DNA of 30,466 bases from Betaproteobacteria bacterium (GTDB taxonomy: Bacteria > Pseudomonadota > Gammaproteobacteria > Burkholderiales > SG8-39): the NCBI GenBank assembly GCA_029865405.1, contig JAOUGZ010000001.1, forward strand, positions 1 to 30,466, written 5' to 3'. The translations under genes and the position numbers were made by a program. Shown in pieces: positions 15,237 through 23,234 of the stretch (position 1 is its first letter; the number at the start of each line of letters is the position of its first letter). The notes beneath the pieces were generated by a model. That model saw only the letters and a list, made by a program, of their open reading frames with translations, did no database searches and was not told the origin of the DNA.

Positions 15237-16220
15237 ATGCGGGACACGATGCAGGCCTATGTGATCAGCGAGCCCGGAGGCCCGGAAAGGCTGGAGCTCA
15301 GAACGATTCCGCGCCCGTCCCCAAGGGACGGATGGGTCCTAATTAGAAACCGGGCCTTTGGACTCAACCGTTCAGAATGGTTTACGCGGCGCGGGGAATC
15401 GCCTTCGGTACAGTTCCCGCGTGTGCTTGGCATCGAGTGTGCCGGTGAAGTCGTCGCCGCGCCCGGTTCTAACTTGCCGGCTGGACAGCGCGTCGTTGCA
15501 ATGATGGGGGGAATGGGGCGGCAGTTTGACGGGTCTTACGCTGAATACGTGCTGGTGCCGCAGCAGAATGTGTTTCCAATACAGACACAATTGGAGTGGA
15601 AGCGCCTCGCAGCTCTGCCTGAGATGCTTCAGACTGTTCACGGTTCACTCCACGTAGGACTGGAAATTGAGCGGGCGAAGAACATTCTTGTGCGAGGCGC
15701 GACTTCGTCCATCGGATTTACGGCCATCTCGCTGGCCCGATCGGCAGGCCTCGAAGTCACCGCCACCACGCGAAACCCGGCCAAGGCCGACGAGCTCAAT
15801 GCCGCTGGCGCCACCCATGTCATCGTCGACGACGGAGTGATAGCAGACAAGGCCCGCGCCATCTGCCCGGATGGCTATGACCGCGTCCTGGAGCTCATCG
15901 GCACTACGACTTTGCTCGATTCTCTGCAGGCGGCGCGCCGGGGCGGCATCGTCTGTATGACGGGTATCCTCGGCGGAGGCTGGGTCCTGCAGGACTTCCA
16001 CCCCATGGGCGACGTTCCGACAGGCGTGAAACTGACCTCATACAGCGGCGAAGCATCCGATATCAAGCTCGCGCAGCTTCAAGGGTATGTGTCTCTCGTG
16101 GAGTCCGGCGAGCTCATTCTCAAACTCGGACCGAGCTTCCATTTTGGGGAACTTCGTAAAGCCCACGCCATGATGGACGAGAACAGAGCGAACGGAAAAA
16201 TTGTGATCGAAGTGGACTGA
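15237..16220 (+). CDS. Zinc-free MDR-family quinone oxidoreductase-like protein (cassette C)
   Basis: A 327-residue medium-chain dehydrogenase/reductase. The N-terminal GroES-like domain has FGLNRSEWFTRRG and GIECAGEVVA, and the Rossmann domain has VRGATSSIGFTAISLA followed by TTRNPAKADEL, a layout of NADPH:quinone oxidoreductases. The cysteine and histidine residues that bind catalytic and structural zinc in alcohol dehydrogenases are missing, as in quinone oxidoreductases. ATG at 15237 has GGAG twelve bases upstream; a second ATG at 15249 is an alternative. It probably reduces quinones or alpha,beta-unsaturated ketones with NADPH. It is the only gene of its cassette, between attC B and attC C, and is less GC-rich than the flanking operons. 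Confidence 0.85.
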   Translation: MRDTMQAYVISEPGGPERLELRTIPRPSPRDGWVLIRNRAFGLNRSEWFTRRGESPSVQFPRVLGIECAGEVVAAPGSNLPAGQRVVAMMGGMGRQFDGSYAEYVLVPQQNVFPIQTQLEWKRLAALPEMLQTVHGSLHVGLEIERAKNILVRGATSSIGFTAISLARSAGLEVTATTRNPAKADELNAAGATHVIVDDGVIADKARAICPDGYDRVLELIGTTTLLDSLQAARRGGIVCMTGILGGGWVLQDFHPMGDVPTGVKLTSYSGEASDIKLAQLQGYVSLVESGELILKLGPSFHFGELRKAHAMMDENRANGKIVIEVD

Positions 16221-16254
16221 CTGCGATGTCGAAGCTGAATGGTGCTGGCTGGCC

Positions 16255-16312
16255 GCCTAACCAGTCGTTCCAGCGGACTGCCTTCGGCGGCCGCTGAACT
16301 CCAACGTTAGAG
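16255..16312 (+). repeat. attC recombination site C
   Basis: Inverse core GCCTAAC (16255-16261) and GTTAGAG (16306-16312) frame 58 bases. GTTCCAGCGG (16267-16276) pairs with CCGCTGAAC (16291-16299) leaving one extra C on the left arm. The loop includes CTTCGG. All parts of a short attC are present in the same orientation as site A. Confidence 0.8.
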
Positions 16313-16325
16313 GCGGCGGGATCTC

Positions 16326-16889
16326 TTGCAAGCCTTCATCACCTCGACCTTGGTTGTCGCGCTCGCGGAGATGGGCGACAAGACCCAGCTTCTGTCGTTC
16401 CTGCTCGCGGCGAAGTTCAAGCACAGGATGCCGATCATTCTGGGCATTCTTTTCGCGACGCTCGCCAATCATTTCCTCGCGGGCTACGTGGGGGTCTGGC
16501 TCGCGAGCCTTGTGTCCCCCCAAGCGCTGAGATGGATTGTCGCCGTCTCGTTCTTCGCCTTCGGCGCGTGGGCGCTGAAGCCCGACAAGCTGGAGGACCG
16601 AAAGCTCGGAGGCGCCGGCGTGTTTCTGACGACCCTCGTTGCCTTCTTTCTGGTTGAAATGGGCGACAAGACTCAACTCGCCACGGTGGCACTGGCGGCC
16701 CATTACGATGCGCTCGTCCCGGTGGTTGTCGGGACGACGCTGGGCATGATGATTGCGAACGTGCCGGCTGTCTGGATCGGCGAAGCGCTCGCCCATCGAG
16801 TGAATATGACGGTGATGCGGTGGGTGGCTGCGGCGCTGTTCGCTCTACTCGGCGTCATCGTCCTGATTGCGCCGACTCCGGCGGCGTAG
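16326..16889 (+). CDS. GDT1/TMEM165 (UPF0016) family membrane protein
   Basis: A 187-residue membrane protein with about six hydrophobic segments and two copies of the family signature, EMGDKT at residues 15-20 and again from Glu111. Members of this family export or exchange divalent cations (manganese in bacteria such as MneA, calcium and manganese in eukaryotes), with the acidic residues of the repeats forming the path. The start is TTG; it is accepted because the family's usual N-terminus (MQAF-x-x-S-x-x-VALAE) begins exactly there and GGCGGGA lies upstream. It follows attC C by only 14 bases but is not followed by an attC, so it may be a cassette that lost its own site, or a native gene beside the array. 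Confidence 0.88.
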   Translation: MQAFITSTLVVALAEMGDKTQLLSFLLAAKFKHRMPIILGILFATLANHFLAGYVGVWLASLVSPQALRWIVAVSFFAFGAWALKPDKLEDRKLGGAGVFLTTLVAFFLVEMGDKTQLATVALAAHYDALVPVVVGTTLGMMIANVPAVWIGEALAHRVNMTVMRWVAAALFALLGVIVLIAPTPAA

Positions 16890-16908
16890 CGCGGCTGCGC
16901 CCAGGCCC

Positions 16909-18612
16909 CTACGCCACCCACTCCGACACCGGCGCCTTCGCCTCCTGCAGCGGCTGGCACGCCACGTCCACCAGCGTAGGCCCGTCGAACGCGACCGCCT
17001 CCTTCAGCGCCGCACCCAGCTGCGCCGGATCCTCGACGCTCCAGCTCTTCACCCCGAACGCCTGCGCCACCTTGGCGTGGTCGGTCACGCCGAAATCGAC
17101 CGAGAAGTACCGCTGCCCGTAGCCGGTCTTCTGCCCGGCCTTGATCCAGCCATAGACCGCGTTGCGGATCACGACCAAAGTGATGGGCAGCTTGTAGCGA
17201 ACCAAAGTCTCCAGCTCCCCCGCGCACATGCCGAACGACCCGTCGCCCATCACGGCGACGGTCTTCACCGACGCCCGGGCGAAATGCGCGCCCACCGCCG
17301 CCGCCATCGAATAGCCGAGCGCGCCGTGCGCCCGGTTCGAAAACAGCGTGCGCCCAGCTTTGCGCACCGGGTAGTAGGCCGACAAGTAGGGACAGGGCGT
17401 CCCGGGATCGGCGACGACGATCGCGTCCGCATCCAGGACCTGCGACAGCGCCTGCACTACCCGCTCCGGCTTGATCGGGCGCTCGCCGGAAGACGCCAAG
17501 GCCTCGAATTTCGCGAGCTTCGCCGCCTTGGCCCTTGCCACCGCCTCGGCGTCCAACGGCCGGCGCAGGTCGTCGAGCGCCGCATTCAGGGCCGCGAGCG
17601 CGAGCCGCGCATCGGCGACCAACGGCACGTCGGCTACGTAATTGGTGCCGATGGTCTGCGCATCGACGTCGATGTGGAGGATCTTCGCCTTTCCCGGCAC
17701 CGGATGCCGCCAGCGCTCGGTGGTCACCGACCCTGCGCGGCAGCCCACGAAAACCACCAGGTCGGCCGTATCGACGATGGCGCGCGTTTCCGGGGTGCCG
17801 CCGTTGGACCCGACCACCCCGACCGCCAGCTCGTGCTCCTCGGAGATCGAGCCCTGGCCGCTGATGGTGGTCGCCACCGGCGCGGACAGCCGCATGGCGA
17901 GCTCCAGAAGCTCTTCCTGGGCGCCCGAGATTACCGGGCCGCCGCCGCAAATGAACACGGGCCGCTTCGCCGCGCGCAGCAGCTTCGCCGCGAGCTCGAC
18001 GTGAAACGGGTCGGGCGCGATGCGCCGCGACGGATACGACCCCAGGGACGGATCGGCCCAGACGTCGCCCCGCTCCACCGGTGCGTTCTGCACGTCGAAC
18101 GGCAAGGCGATGTGCGCCGCCCCCGGCCGCCCCGTGGTCATGGCGTTGAAGGCGGCGCGGAACACGCGCGGGATGTCCGCGGCGCGGTCCAGCACCGCGT
18201 TCCACTTGGTCAAGGGCCGCATCAGCGCCTTCTGGTCGAGCTCGGTCAGCGTGAAGCGCCCGCGCGAGGACACCGACACGTCGGTGTTGATCGCCAGCAC
18301 CGGAATGCAGGACTCGTTCGCCTCCACGAGTCCCGGCAGAATGTAGGTCGCGCCGCCGCCCGACGGCCCTTCGCACACGCCGACCTTGCCCGACACGCGC
18401 GCGTAGCCGTCGGCCATGTACGCCGCATGCCTTTCATCCCGCGTCAGCACGTGCCGCATGCCGTGCGGCAGGCGCGCGAGCGCGTCATAAAGAGGCAGGC
18501 TGGTGTCGCCGCACAGGCCGAAAATCGCTTCCACGCCATGCGCCTTCAGCATCTCCACCACGGCTTCAGCGCCGCTCAGATTCGCAACCGGGGTGTCGAG
18601 CGACTTGTTCAT
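16909..18612 (-). CDS. Thiamine diphosphate-dependent enzyme (acetolactate synthase-like)
   Basis: A 567-residue protein with the three ThDP-enzyme domains in the usual order. TRDERHAAYMADGYAR contains the catalytic Glu60 of the pyrimidine domain; the central domain has ICGGGPVISGAQ; and GDG (456-458) with the following Asn in VIRNAVYG is the diphosphate-binding motif. Family members decarboxylate 2-oxo acids and join or release the resulting unit (acetolactate synthase, glyoxylate carboligase, benzoylformate decarboxylase, oxalyl-CoA decarboxylase). No small regulatory subunit gene is adjacent, which argues against a biosynthetic acetolactate synthase; a catabolic lyase or decarboxylase is likelier. 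Nineteen bases separate it from the divergent VOC gene. Confidence 0.9.
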   Translation of the reverse strand: MNKSLDTPVANLSGAEAVVEMLKAHGVEAIFGLCGDTSLPLYDALARLPHGMRHVLTRDERHAAYMADGYARVSGKVGVCEGPSGGGATYILPGLVEANESCIPVLAINTDVSVSSRGRFTLTELDQKALMRPLTKWNAVLDRAADIPRVFRAAFNAMTTGRPGAAHIALPFDVQNAPVERGDVWADPSLGSYPSRRIAPDPFHVELAAKLLRAAKRPVFICGGGPVISGAQEELLELAMRLSAPVATTISGQGSISEEHELAVGVVGSNGGTPETRAIVDTADLVVFVGCRAGSVTTERWRHPVPGKAKILHIDVDAQTIGTNYVADVPLVADARLALAALNAALDDLRRPLDAEAVARAKAAKLAKFEALASSGERPIKPERVVQALSQVLDADAIVVADPGTPCPYLSAYYPVRKAGRTLFSNRAHGALGYSMAAAVGAHFARASVKTVAVMGDGSFGMCAGELETLVRYKLPITLVVIRNAVYGWIKAGQKTGYGQRYFSVDFGVTDHAKVAQAFGVKSWSVEDPAQLGAALKEAVAFDGPTLVDVACQPLQEAKAPVSEWVA

Positions 18613-18631
18613 GCGGTTATATTAGCGCGCC

Positions 18632-19489
18632 ATGCGCATCGCCGACCGCCAGCGCCCGCCGCCGGGGCAGCTCTACCTCGATCACGTTTCGCATTTCGTG
18701 CCCGATCTCGACAAGACGGGCGCGCTGCTGGAAGAGCTGGGCTTTGCCGTCACGCCGCTCTCGGTGCAGGTGACGCAGGAAGGACCCGCCGGCACGTCGA
18801 ACCGCTGCGTAATGCTCGCCGACGGCTATCTCGAGTTCCTCATGCCGACGGCCGACACGCCGAATGCACGGCGCCTGAAGAAATCCATGCGCCGCTACCG
18901 CGGCGTGCACCTCGCGTGCTTCGGGACGCCCGCCGCCGAAGAAGAGCATCAGCGACTTGCGGCTCACGGTTTCGCGCCGCAACCGATCGTGCACCTGAAG
19001 CGCAGAGTGGAGCGTGGGCTTACGGCGCGCTTTTCCGTCGTGCGCGCCGCGCCCGGGAAGATGCCGGAAGGGCGCGTGCAGTACGTCCAGCACCTCGCGC
19101 CCGAGGCGATCTGGCGGCCGCAGCACCTGCGGCACCGCAACGGCGTGCTCGGCCTCGCTGCCGCCTATGTCGTCGCTGCTAATCCGGTGCGCGCCGCGGC
19201 GCGCTGGGCGCGCTTCATGGGCGGGCTGCCGCGCCGCGAAGGTAAGCTCATCTCGCTGCAGACCGATCGCGGCAAGATCCTGGTCGGCACGCGCGCGCAG
19301 ATGAAGGCGCTCCTCGGCGCCGCGCCGCGCTCGCCCGCCATCGCCGGCTACGCCCTGGCGTGCCGCGACGCCAAGGCGGTCGCGAAGCGCTGCAGGAATG
19401 CGGGCCTGAAAGTGAACCGCCATCTCGCCATCGTCCTGCCGCCCGCGCTGGGCGGCGCCTGGCGCCTCGTCCCCATGGAGAAACGATGA
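18632..19489 (+). CDS. VOC superfamily protein (glyoxalase-like domain)
   Basis: A 285-residue protein. YLDHVSHFVPDLDKTG at residues 14-29 is the first strand-helix of a glyoxalase-like domain (PF13468 type), followed by the matching ADGYLEFLMP; a second, weaker half from about residue 160 (AAAYVVAANPVRAAA) continues the two-module fold. VOC proteins bind a metal and act on small vicinal-oxygen compounds as dioxygenases, lyases or isomerases. The His in the first strand and Glu in YLEFL are candidate metal ligands. Its last codons overlap the amidase start (ATGA), so the two are probably made together. Substrate unknown. Confidence 0.82.
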   Translation: MRIADRQRPPPGQLYLDHVSHFVPDLDKTGALLEELGFAVTPLSVQVTQEGPAGTSNRCVMLADGYLEFLMPTADTPNARRLKKSMRRYRGVHLACFGTPAAEEEHQRLAAHGFAPQPIVHLKRRVERGLTARFSVVRAAPGKMPEGRVQYVQHLAPEAIWRPQHLRHRNGVLGLAAAYVVAANPVRAAARWARFMGGLPRREGKLISLQTDRGKILVGTRAQMKALLGAAPRSPAIAGYALACRDAKAVAKRCRNAGLKVNRHLAIVLPPALGGAWRLVPMEKR

Positions 19490-20889
19490 AAAACGACCTT
19501 TGTGCCTTTTCCGCCGCCGAGCTCCTCGCCGCCTACCGCGCCAGGACGCTCTCGCCCGTCGAGGCGACGCGCGCGGCGCTCGCGCGCATCGCCAAGCTCA
19601 ACCCGGTGCTCAACTGCTTCAATCTCGTGGACGACAAAGGCGCGCTGGAGTCTGCGCGCGCCAGCGAAGCGCGCTGGAAGAAGGGCGCGCCCGCAGGCCT
19701 GCTCGACGGCGTCCCGACCTCGATCAAGGACATCCTCCTCACCAAAGGCTGGCCGACGCTGCGCGGCTCGAAGACGGTGGATCCGAAGGGCCCGTGGAAC
19801 GACGACGCGCCGGCGGTGGCGCGCCTGCGCGAGCACGGTGCCGTGTTCCTCGGCAAGACGACGACGCCGGAATTCGGCTGGAAGGGCGTCACCGACAGCC
19901 CGCTCACCGGCATCACGAGGAATCCCTGGAACCCGAAGACCACGCCCGGCGGCTCCTCCGGCGGCAGCGCCGCGGCGGTGGCCGCGGGCATGGGGCCGCT
20001 CACCGTGGGCACCGACGGCGGCGGCTCGGTCCGCATTCCCTGCGCCTTCACCGGGCTATTCGGCCTGAAGCCCTCGTTCGGGCGCGTGCCCGCCTGGCCG
20101 CTGTCGCCCTTCGGCACGGTCGCGCACCTCGGGCCGATGACGCGCACCGTGGCGGACGCCGCGCTGATGATGAACGTGCTCTCGCTGCCTGATGCGCGCG
20201 ACTGGCATGCCCTGCCCTTCGATGGGCGCGACTACCGCGTCGGGCTGGAGGACGGCGTGCGCGGGCTGCGCATCGCCTACTCGCGCGATCTGGGCTACGC
20301 GAAAGTGGACAAGGAGATCGCCGCGCTGGTGAAGAAGGCCGTGCAGGCGTTCGAGGCGCTCGGCGCGCACGTCGACGAAGTGGATCCGGGCTTCGAGGAC
20401 CAGCAGCCCACCTTCACCCTGCACTGGTTTCCGGGCGCGGCCTACGTGGTGCGCTCGATTCCCGAGGCGAAGCGCAAGCTCATGGACCCTGGCCTGCTGG
20501 AGGTGGCGCGCGCGGGCGAGAAGTTCAGCGTGAAGGAGATCCAGGACGCGGCGCAGGCGCGCGGCGCGCTCGGCGTGCTCATGAACCGGTTTCACCAGAA
20601 GTACGACCTGCTGCTCACCCCGACCCTGCCCCTGCCCGCCTTCGAAGCCGGGAAGGAGGTGGCCGACGTGGTGAAGGAGCGGCGCTGGACCGACTGGTCG
20701 CCGTTCTCCTACCCCTTCAACCTCACGCAGCAGCCCGCGGCGTCGATCCCCTGCGGATTGACGAAGGCGGGCCTGCCGGCGGGGCTGCACATCGTCGGCC
20801 CGAAGTACGCCGACGCGCTCGTGCTGCGCGCGGCGCGCGCCTATGAGTCGGCGATGCCGATCGCGATGCCGGATCTGGCGCGTCTCTAG
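19486..20889 (+). CDS. Amidase (amidase signature family)
   Basis: A 467-residue serine hydrolase of the amidase signature family, which splits amides to a carboxylate and ammonia. The catalytic triad is readable: Lys81 in SIKD, Ser157 in GGSSGGSAAAV and nucleophile Ser181 in TDGGGSVRIP, with the spacing seen in this family. GLKPSFGRVP and the PMTRTVADAA block follow as usual. Members include acylamidases, indoleacetamide hydrolase and GatA; absence of gatC and gatB genes nearby argues against the tRNA transamidase subunit. Its stop and the stop of the opposite-strand amidohydrolase share the four bases CTAG. Confidence 0.92.
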   Translation: MKNDLCAFSAAELLAAYRARTLSPVEATRAALARIAKLNPVLNCFNLVDDKGALESARASEARWKKGAPAGLLDGVPTSIKDILLTKGWPTLRGSKTVDPKGPWNDDAPAVARLREHGAVFLGKTTTPEFGWKGVTDSPLTGITRNPWNPKTTPGGSSGGSAAAVAAGMGPLTVGTDGGGSVRIPCAFTGLFGLKPSFGRVPAWPLSPFGTVAHLGPMTRTVADAALMMNVLSLPDARDWHALPFDGRDYRVGLEDGVRGLRIAYSRDLGYAKVDKEIAALVKKAVQAFEALGAHVDEVDPGFEDQQPTFTLHWFPGAAYVVRSIPEAKRKLMDPGLLEVARAGEKFSVKEIQDAAQARGALGVLMNRFHQKYDLLLTPTLPLPAFEAGKEVADVVKERRWTDWSPFSYPFNLTQQPAASIPCGLTKAGLPAGLHIVGPKYADALVLRAARAYESAMPIAMPDLARL

Positions 20890-21761
20890 AGGCGGTAGAA
20901 GCGCGCCGCGTTGTCGTGGAACAGCGCGCGGCGCTCGGCGCTCGAGAAGTCCCGCGTCATGCGCTTGAAGTCGTCGAACATCTGCTGGAACGTGACGCGC
21001 AGCCCGTCGACCGGGAAGTTGGAGGCGAACATGCAACGCCCGGCGCCGAAGATCTCGATCGCCTCGAGCACCACGCGGCGGTTGTCCGCGTAGTCCCACG
21101 GCCCGTCCGGCAGGCAAAGGCACGACAGCTTGCAGTAGCAGTGCGGGCTCGCGGCGAGCGCGCGCATGCCACGGCGCCATATCTCCAGGCCCGTGTTGCT
21201 TCGATCCCATGGAAAGCCGGTGTGATTGAGTACCACCGGGATGCCGGGGTGCGCGCGCACCACCACCGCCGCCTCCTCCAGCTCCCAGGTCTTTACGCGC
21301 AAATCCCACGAGAGCTTGAAGCGCTCGAGGAGCGCGTAGCCGGCGAGCCAGGCCCTGTCCCGCATCATGCCGTCGCGAAAGGGCTTGGAGCGGATGCCGC
21401 GCACCAGCGGGAAGGACGCCTGCTGCTCGAGGATCGTGGCGGCGTCCGGCGTATGGAACCAGGCGTGCGCGACGATCGCGTTCGGCATGCCGTGCAGCGC
21501 GTTGATCGACGTGAGCCACTCGGTCTCGGCCACCTGCTGCTCGCGCGAGCATTCGGCCTCCACGTGCACGGTCTGCACCACGTCGTCGCCGGCAGAGTCG
21601 CGCCGATAATCCTCGGGCAGGTAGTCGCGCTTGAGGCTCGCGTACTCGCCGAGGAAGAACTCGTGCGGCTCGGGATCCTGCAGCCACGGGTAATGGAGCG
21701 GCCCGCGGGAAAGATCCCAGAGGTGGTGATGCGCGTCGACGATTGGCAGCGTGTCGCTCAG
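20886..21761 (-). CDS. Amidohydrolase (COG3618 type), probable CTG start
   Basis: A 291-residue TIM-barrel metal-dependent hydrolase with VDAHHHLWD near the start, VLNHTGFPWDR in the middle and MFASNFPVDG near the end, a family pattern shared with L-fuconolactonase and PDC hydrolase-like enzymes. No ATG, GTG or TTG exists in frame before the His motif. The only suitable codon is CTG at 21759-21761, which overlaps the ankyrin gene stop as CTGA and is preceded by GGAGAAGG. Starting there leaves the family's usual short lead before the His motif. Probably hydrolyses a lactone or ester; exact substrate unknown. It is the last gene of the minus-strand operon. Confidence 0.85.
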   Translation of the reverse strand: MSDTLPIVDAHHHLWDLSRGPLHYPWLQDPEPHEFFLGEYASLKRDYLPEDYRRDSAGDDVVQTVHVEAECSREQQVAETEWLTSINALHGMPNAIVAHAWFHTPDAATILEQQASFPLVRGIRSKPFRDGMMRDRAWLAGYALLERFKLSWDLRVKTWELEEAAVVVRAHPGIPVVLNHTGFPWDRSNTGLEIWRRGMRALAASPHCYCKLSCLCLPDGPWDYADNRRVVLEAIEIFGAGRCMFASNFPVDGLRVTFQQMFDDFKRMTRDFSSAERRALFHDNAARFYRL

Positions 21762-22435
21762 CGCGCCCCCGCCTTCTCCAGGATCGCCGCCATCTCGCGG
21801 TAGCCGCGGCCTTTCGCGAGCGCGAGCGGCGTCGTGCCGTTGCGGTCGGCGAGGTTCACGTTCGCGCCGGCGTCCACCAGCGCCTTCAGCGTCGCCGTAT
21901 GGCGCGCGCCGCCGTCGCCCAGCACGATCGATTCGATGAGCGCCGTCCAGCCCAGATTGTTGACGTGATCGAGCGGCGCGCCCGCGCGGATCAGCGTGCG
22001 CACCACCTCGTCGTGGCCGAGGTGCGCCGCGGCGATGAGCGCGGTGCCGTCGTAGCGGCTGGTGACATTCGAGGCGCGGCACCCCAGCTCCAGCGCGAGG
22101 CGCAGCACCGGCAGGTCGTCGGCCACCGCGGCGATGGTGACGATGTCGTAGCGGTCGTATTCGAGCGCATTCGGATTGGCCCCTGCCTTGACCAGCGCGC
22201 GCAGGGCGCCGAGCTGCGAGCGGAAGGCGGCCACGTGCAGCGGCGAGCGGCGCTGGCGGTCGCGCTCGTTCGCGTCGGCACCGCCGGCCGCGAGCCGCGC
22301 GATCTCCGCGGCGTCCCCGCGCGCCGCGGCGGCGTGCAGGCCGGTGTACGCGGCGAGTTCCGCCTCCGTGGGCGGCACCTGCGCGTGCGCCGCGGTGGCG
22401 CACGCAAGGATCGCGGTCAGCAGGAAATTCTTCAT
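21758..22435 (-). CDS. Exported ankyrin repeat protein
   Basis: A 225-residue protein with a clear signal peptide (MKNFLLTAILACATAAHA, cleaved before Gln) and then about five ankyrin repeats, for example GLHAAAARGDAAEIARLA, SPLHVAAFRSQLGALRAL, TALIAAAHLGHDEVVRTL and TTPLALAKGRGYREMAAI. Ankyrin repeats bind other proteins, so it probably acts in the periplasm as a binding partner or inhibitor. GAGGGA lies eight bases before ATG 22435, two bases from the end of the thioesterase gene. A periplasmic binding protein between cytoplasmic enzymes is uncommon; the partner is unknown. Confidence 0.87.
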   Translation of the reverse strand: MKNFLLTAILACATAAHAQVPPTEAELAAYTGLHAAAARGDAAEIARLAAGGADANERDRQRRSPLHVAAFRSQLGALRALVKAGANPNALEYDRYDIVTIAAVADDLPVLRLALELGCRASNVTSRYDGTALIAAAHLGHDEVVRTLIRAGAPLDHVNNLGWTALIESIVLGDGGARHTATLKALVDAGANVNLADRNGTTPLALAKGRGYREMAAILEKAGAR

Positions 22436-22436
22436 G

Positions 22437-23234
22437 TCATTCCCTCGCACGGACAACGAGGCTCTGCGTCGAGCGACCGACGAGGCCCTTCTCGTCGTAG
22501 ATGCGCGCTTCCGCCAGCCCGCTCGCCGCCGGCCCGAGCAGCGTGCGCGCCTCGAGGCAGATCCACTCGCCTTCCGGACGGCGCAGGAGATTGACCGTGA
22601 GGTCCGAATTCACGAACACGTAGCGCCTGAAATCGAGGATCGCGCTGATGCCGTTGCCGGAATCGGCGGCCACGGCGACGCGCTCGATCGGCGCCGGCGC
22701 GTCGCCCTCGACAAGCGCGTGGCGCAGGCGGAACCAGATGGCGCACGGCCCGCGGAAGAATTTCCCTTCGGCGACGCGCCCTTCCATGAGATCGGCGTAG
22801 CCGGGCAGCTCGGGCGAGAACGGGAACTTGGCGGCCGGCGAGGCCTCGACCGTCCGCGGCGCCTGCGGCAGCGGGTGCCCCGGCAAGCCTTCCGGCAGCG
22901 GCAGCTCGCTTTCGCGCTGCACGAGCGCCGTGAAGCGCGCCAGTTCCTTTCCGTCCGCGGACAGCGCCGCCGAGAAGTGCGCGGCATTGCGTCCCGCATA
23001 GTCGGTCTGCACGGCGACGGCGAGCTCGGCGATCGGGATCGGCCGCAGCAGGTTGGCGGTGAGGCGCGCCACGTGCGACAGGCCGAGCGGCGCCGCGGCG
23101 CGCGCGATTTCGCCAGCCACGAGCGCGATCGGCGGCCCGGCGTGCTGGTGCGCCGGATCCCAGGGACCGCGCGTGAGCTCGGTCGAGCGCCAGACGGCCT
23201 CTCCCGCGCGAACGTAGGCGCTGGCCGCCGTCAT
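22437..23234 (-). CDS. Acyl-CoA thioesterase-like protein (double hotdog)
   Basis: A 265-residue protein of the 4HBT_3/TesB-like type, in which two hotdog folds lie in one chain. Marks are HQHAGPPIALVAGEI near residue 30 (the usual GGP-x-x-A-L segment of the first fold) and, in the second half, ADSGNGISAILDF and FVNSDLTVNLLRRPEGEW, which is typical of the C-terminal fold with its Asp. Such enzymes release free acids from acyl-CoA esters. It overlaps the previous gene by ATGA and precedes the ankyrin gene. With the ligase divergent across 24 kb it could balance a CoA-ester pool of the same pathway; that is inference. Confidence 0.85.
   Translation of the reverse strand: MTAASAYVRAGEAVWRSTELTRGPWDPAHQHAGPPIALVAGEIARAAAPLGLSHVARLTANLLRPIPIAELAVAVQTDYAGRNAAHFSAALSADGKELARFTALVQRESELPLPEGLPGHPLPQAPRTVEASPAAKFPFSPELPGYADLMEGRVAEGKFFRGPCAIWFRLRHALVEGDAPAPIERVAVAADSGNGISAILDFRRYVFVNSDLTVNLLRRPEGEWICLEARTLLGPAASGLAEARIYDEKGLVGRSTQSLVVRARE

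Larger units (their letters stand above)
12662..16312 (+). mobile_element. Integron gene-cassette array without integrase (CALIN-like)
   Basis: Starts with a perfect core site GTTAGGC (12662-12668) and contains three attC-like elements at 13264-13330, 15104-15196 and 16255-16312. Each has an inverse core site (GCCTAAC or GGCTAAC) at its left, a core-like site at its right, and between them paired arms in which one strand has an extra unpaired base, the hallmark of folded attC sites. All attCs and genes point the same way, as in a real array. The genes in the array differ in style from the flanks and end close to the attC sites. No tyrosine recombinase gene is in the window, so the array is either a detached cluster or the end of an integron whose integrase lies elsewhere. 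Confidence 0.8.

Noticed and set aside
16867..19182. 771-codon open frame on the plus strand
   Set aside because: It is antisense to the ThDP enzyme, Arg/His-rich and has no domain; a shadow caused by high GC content.
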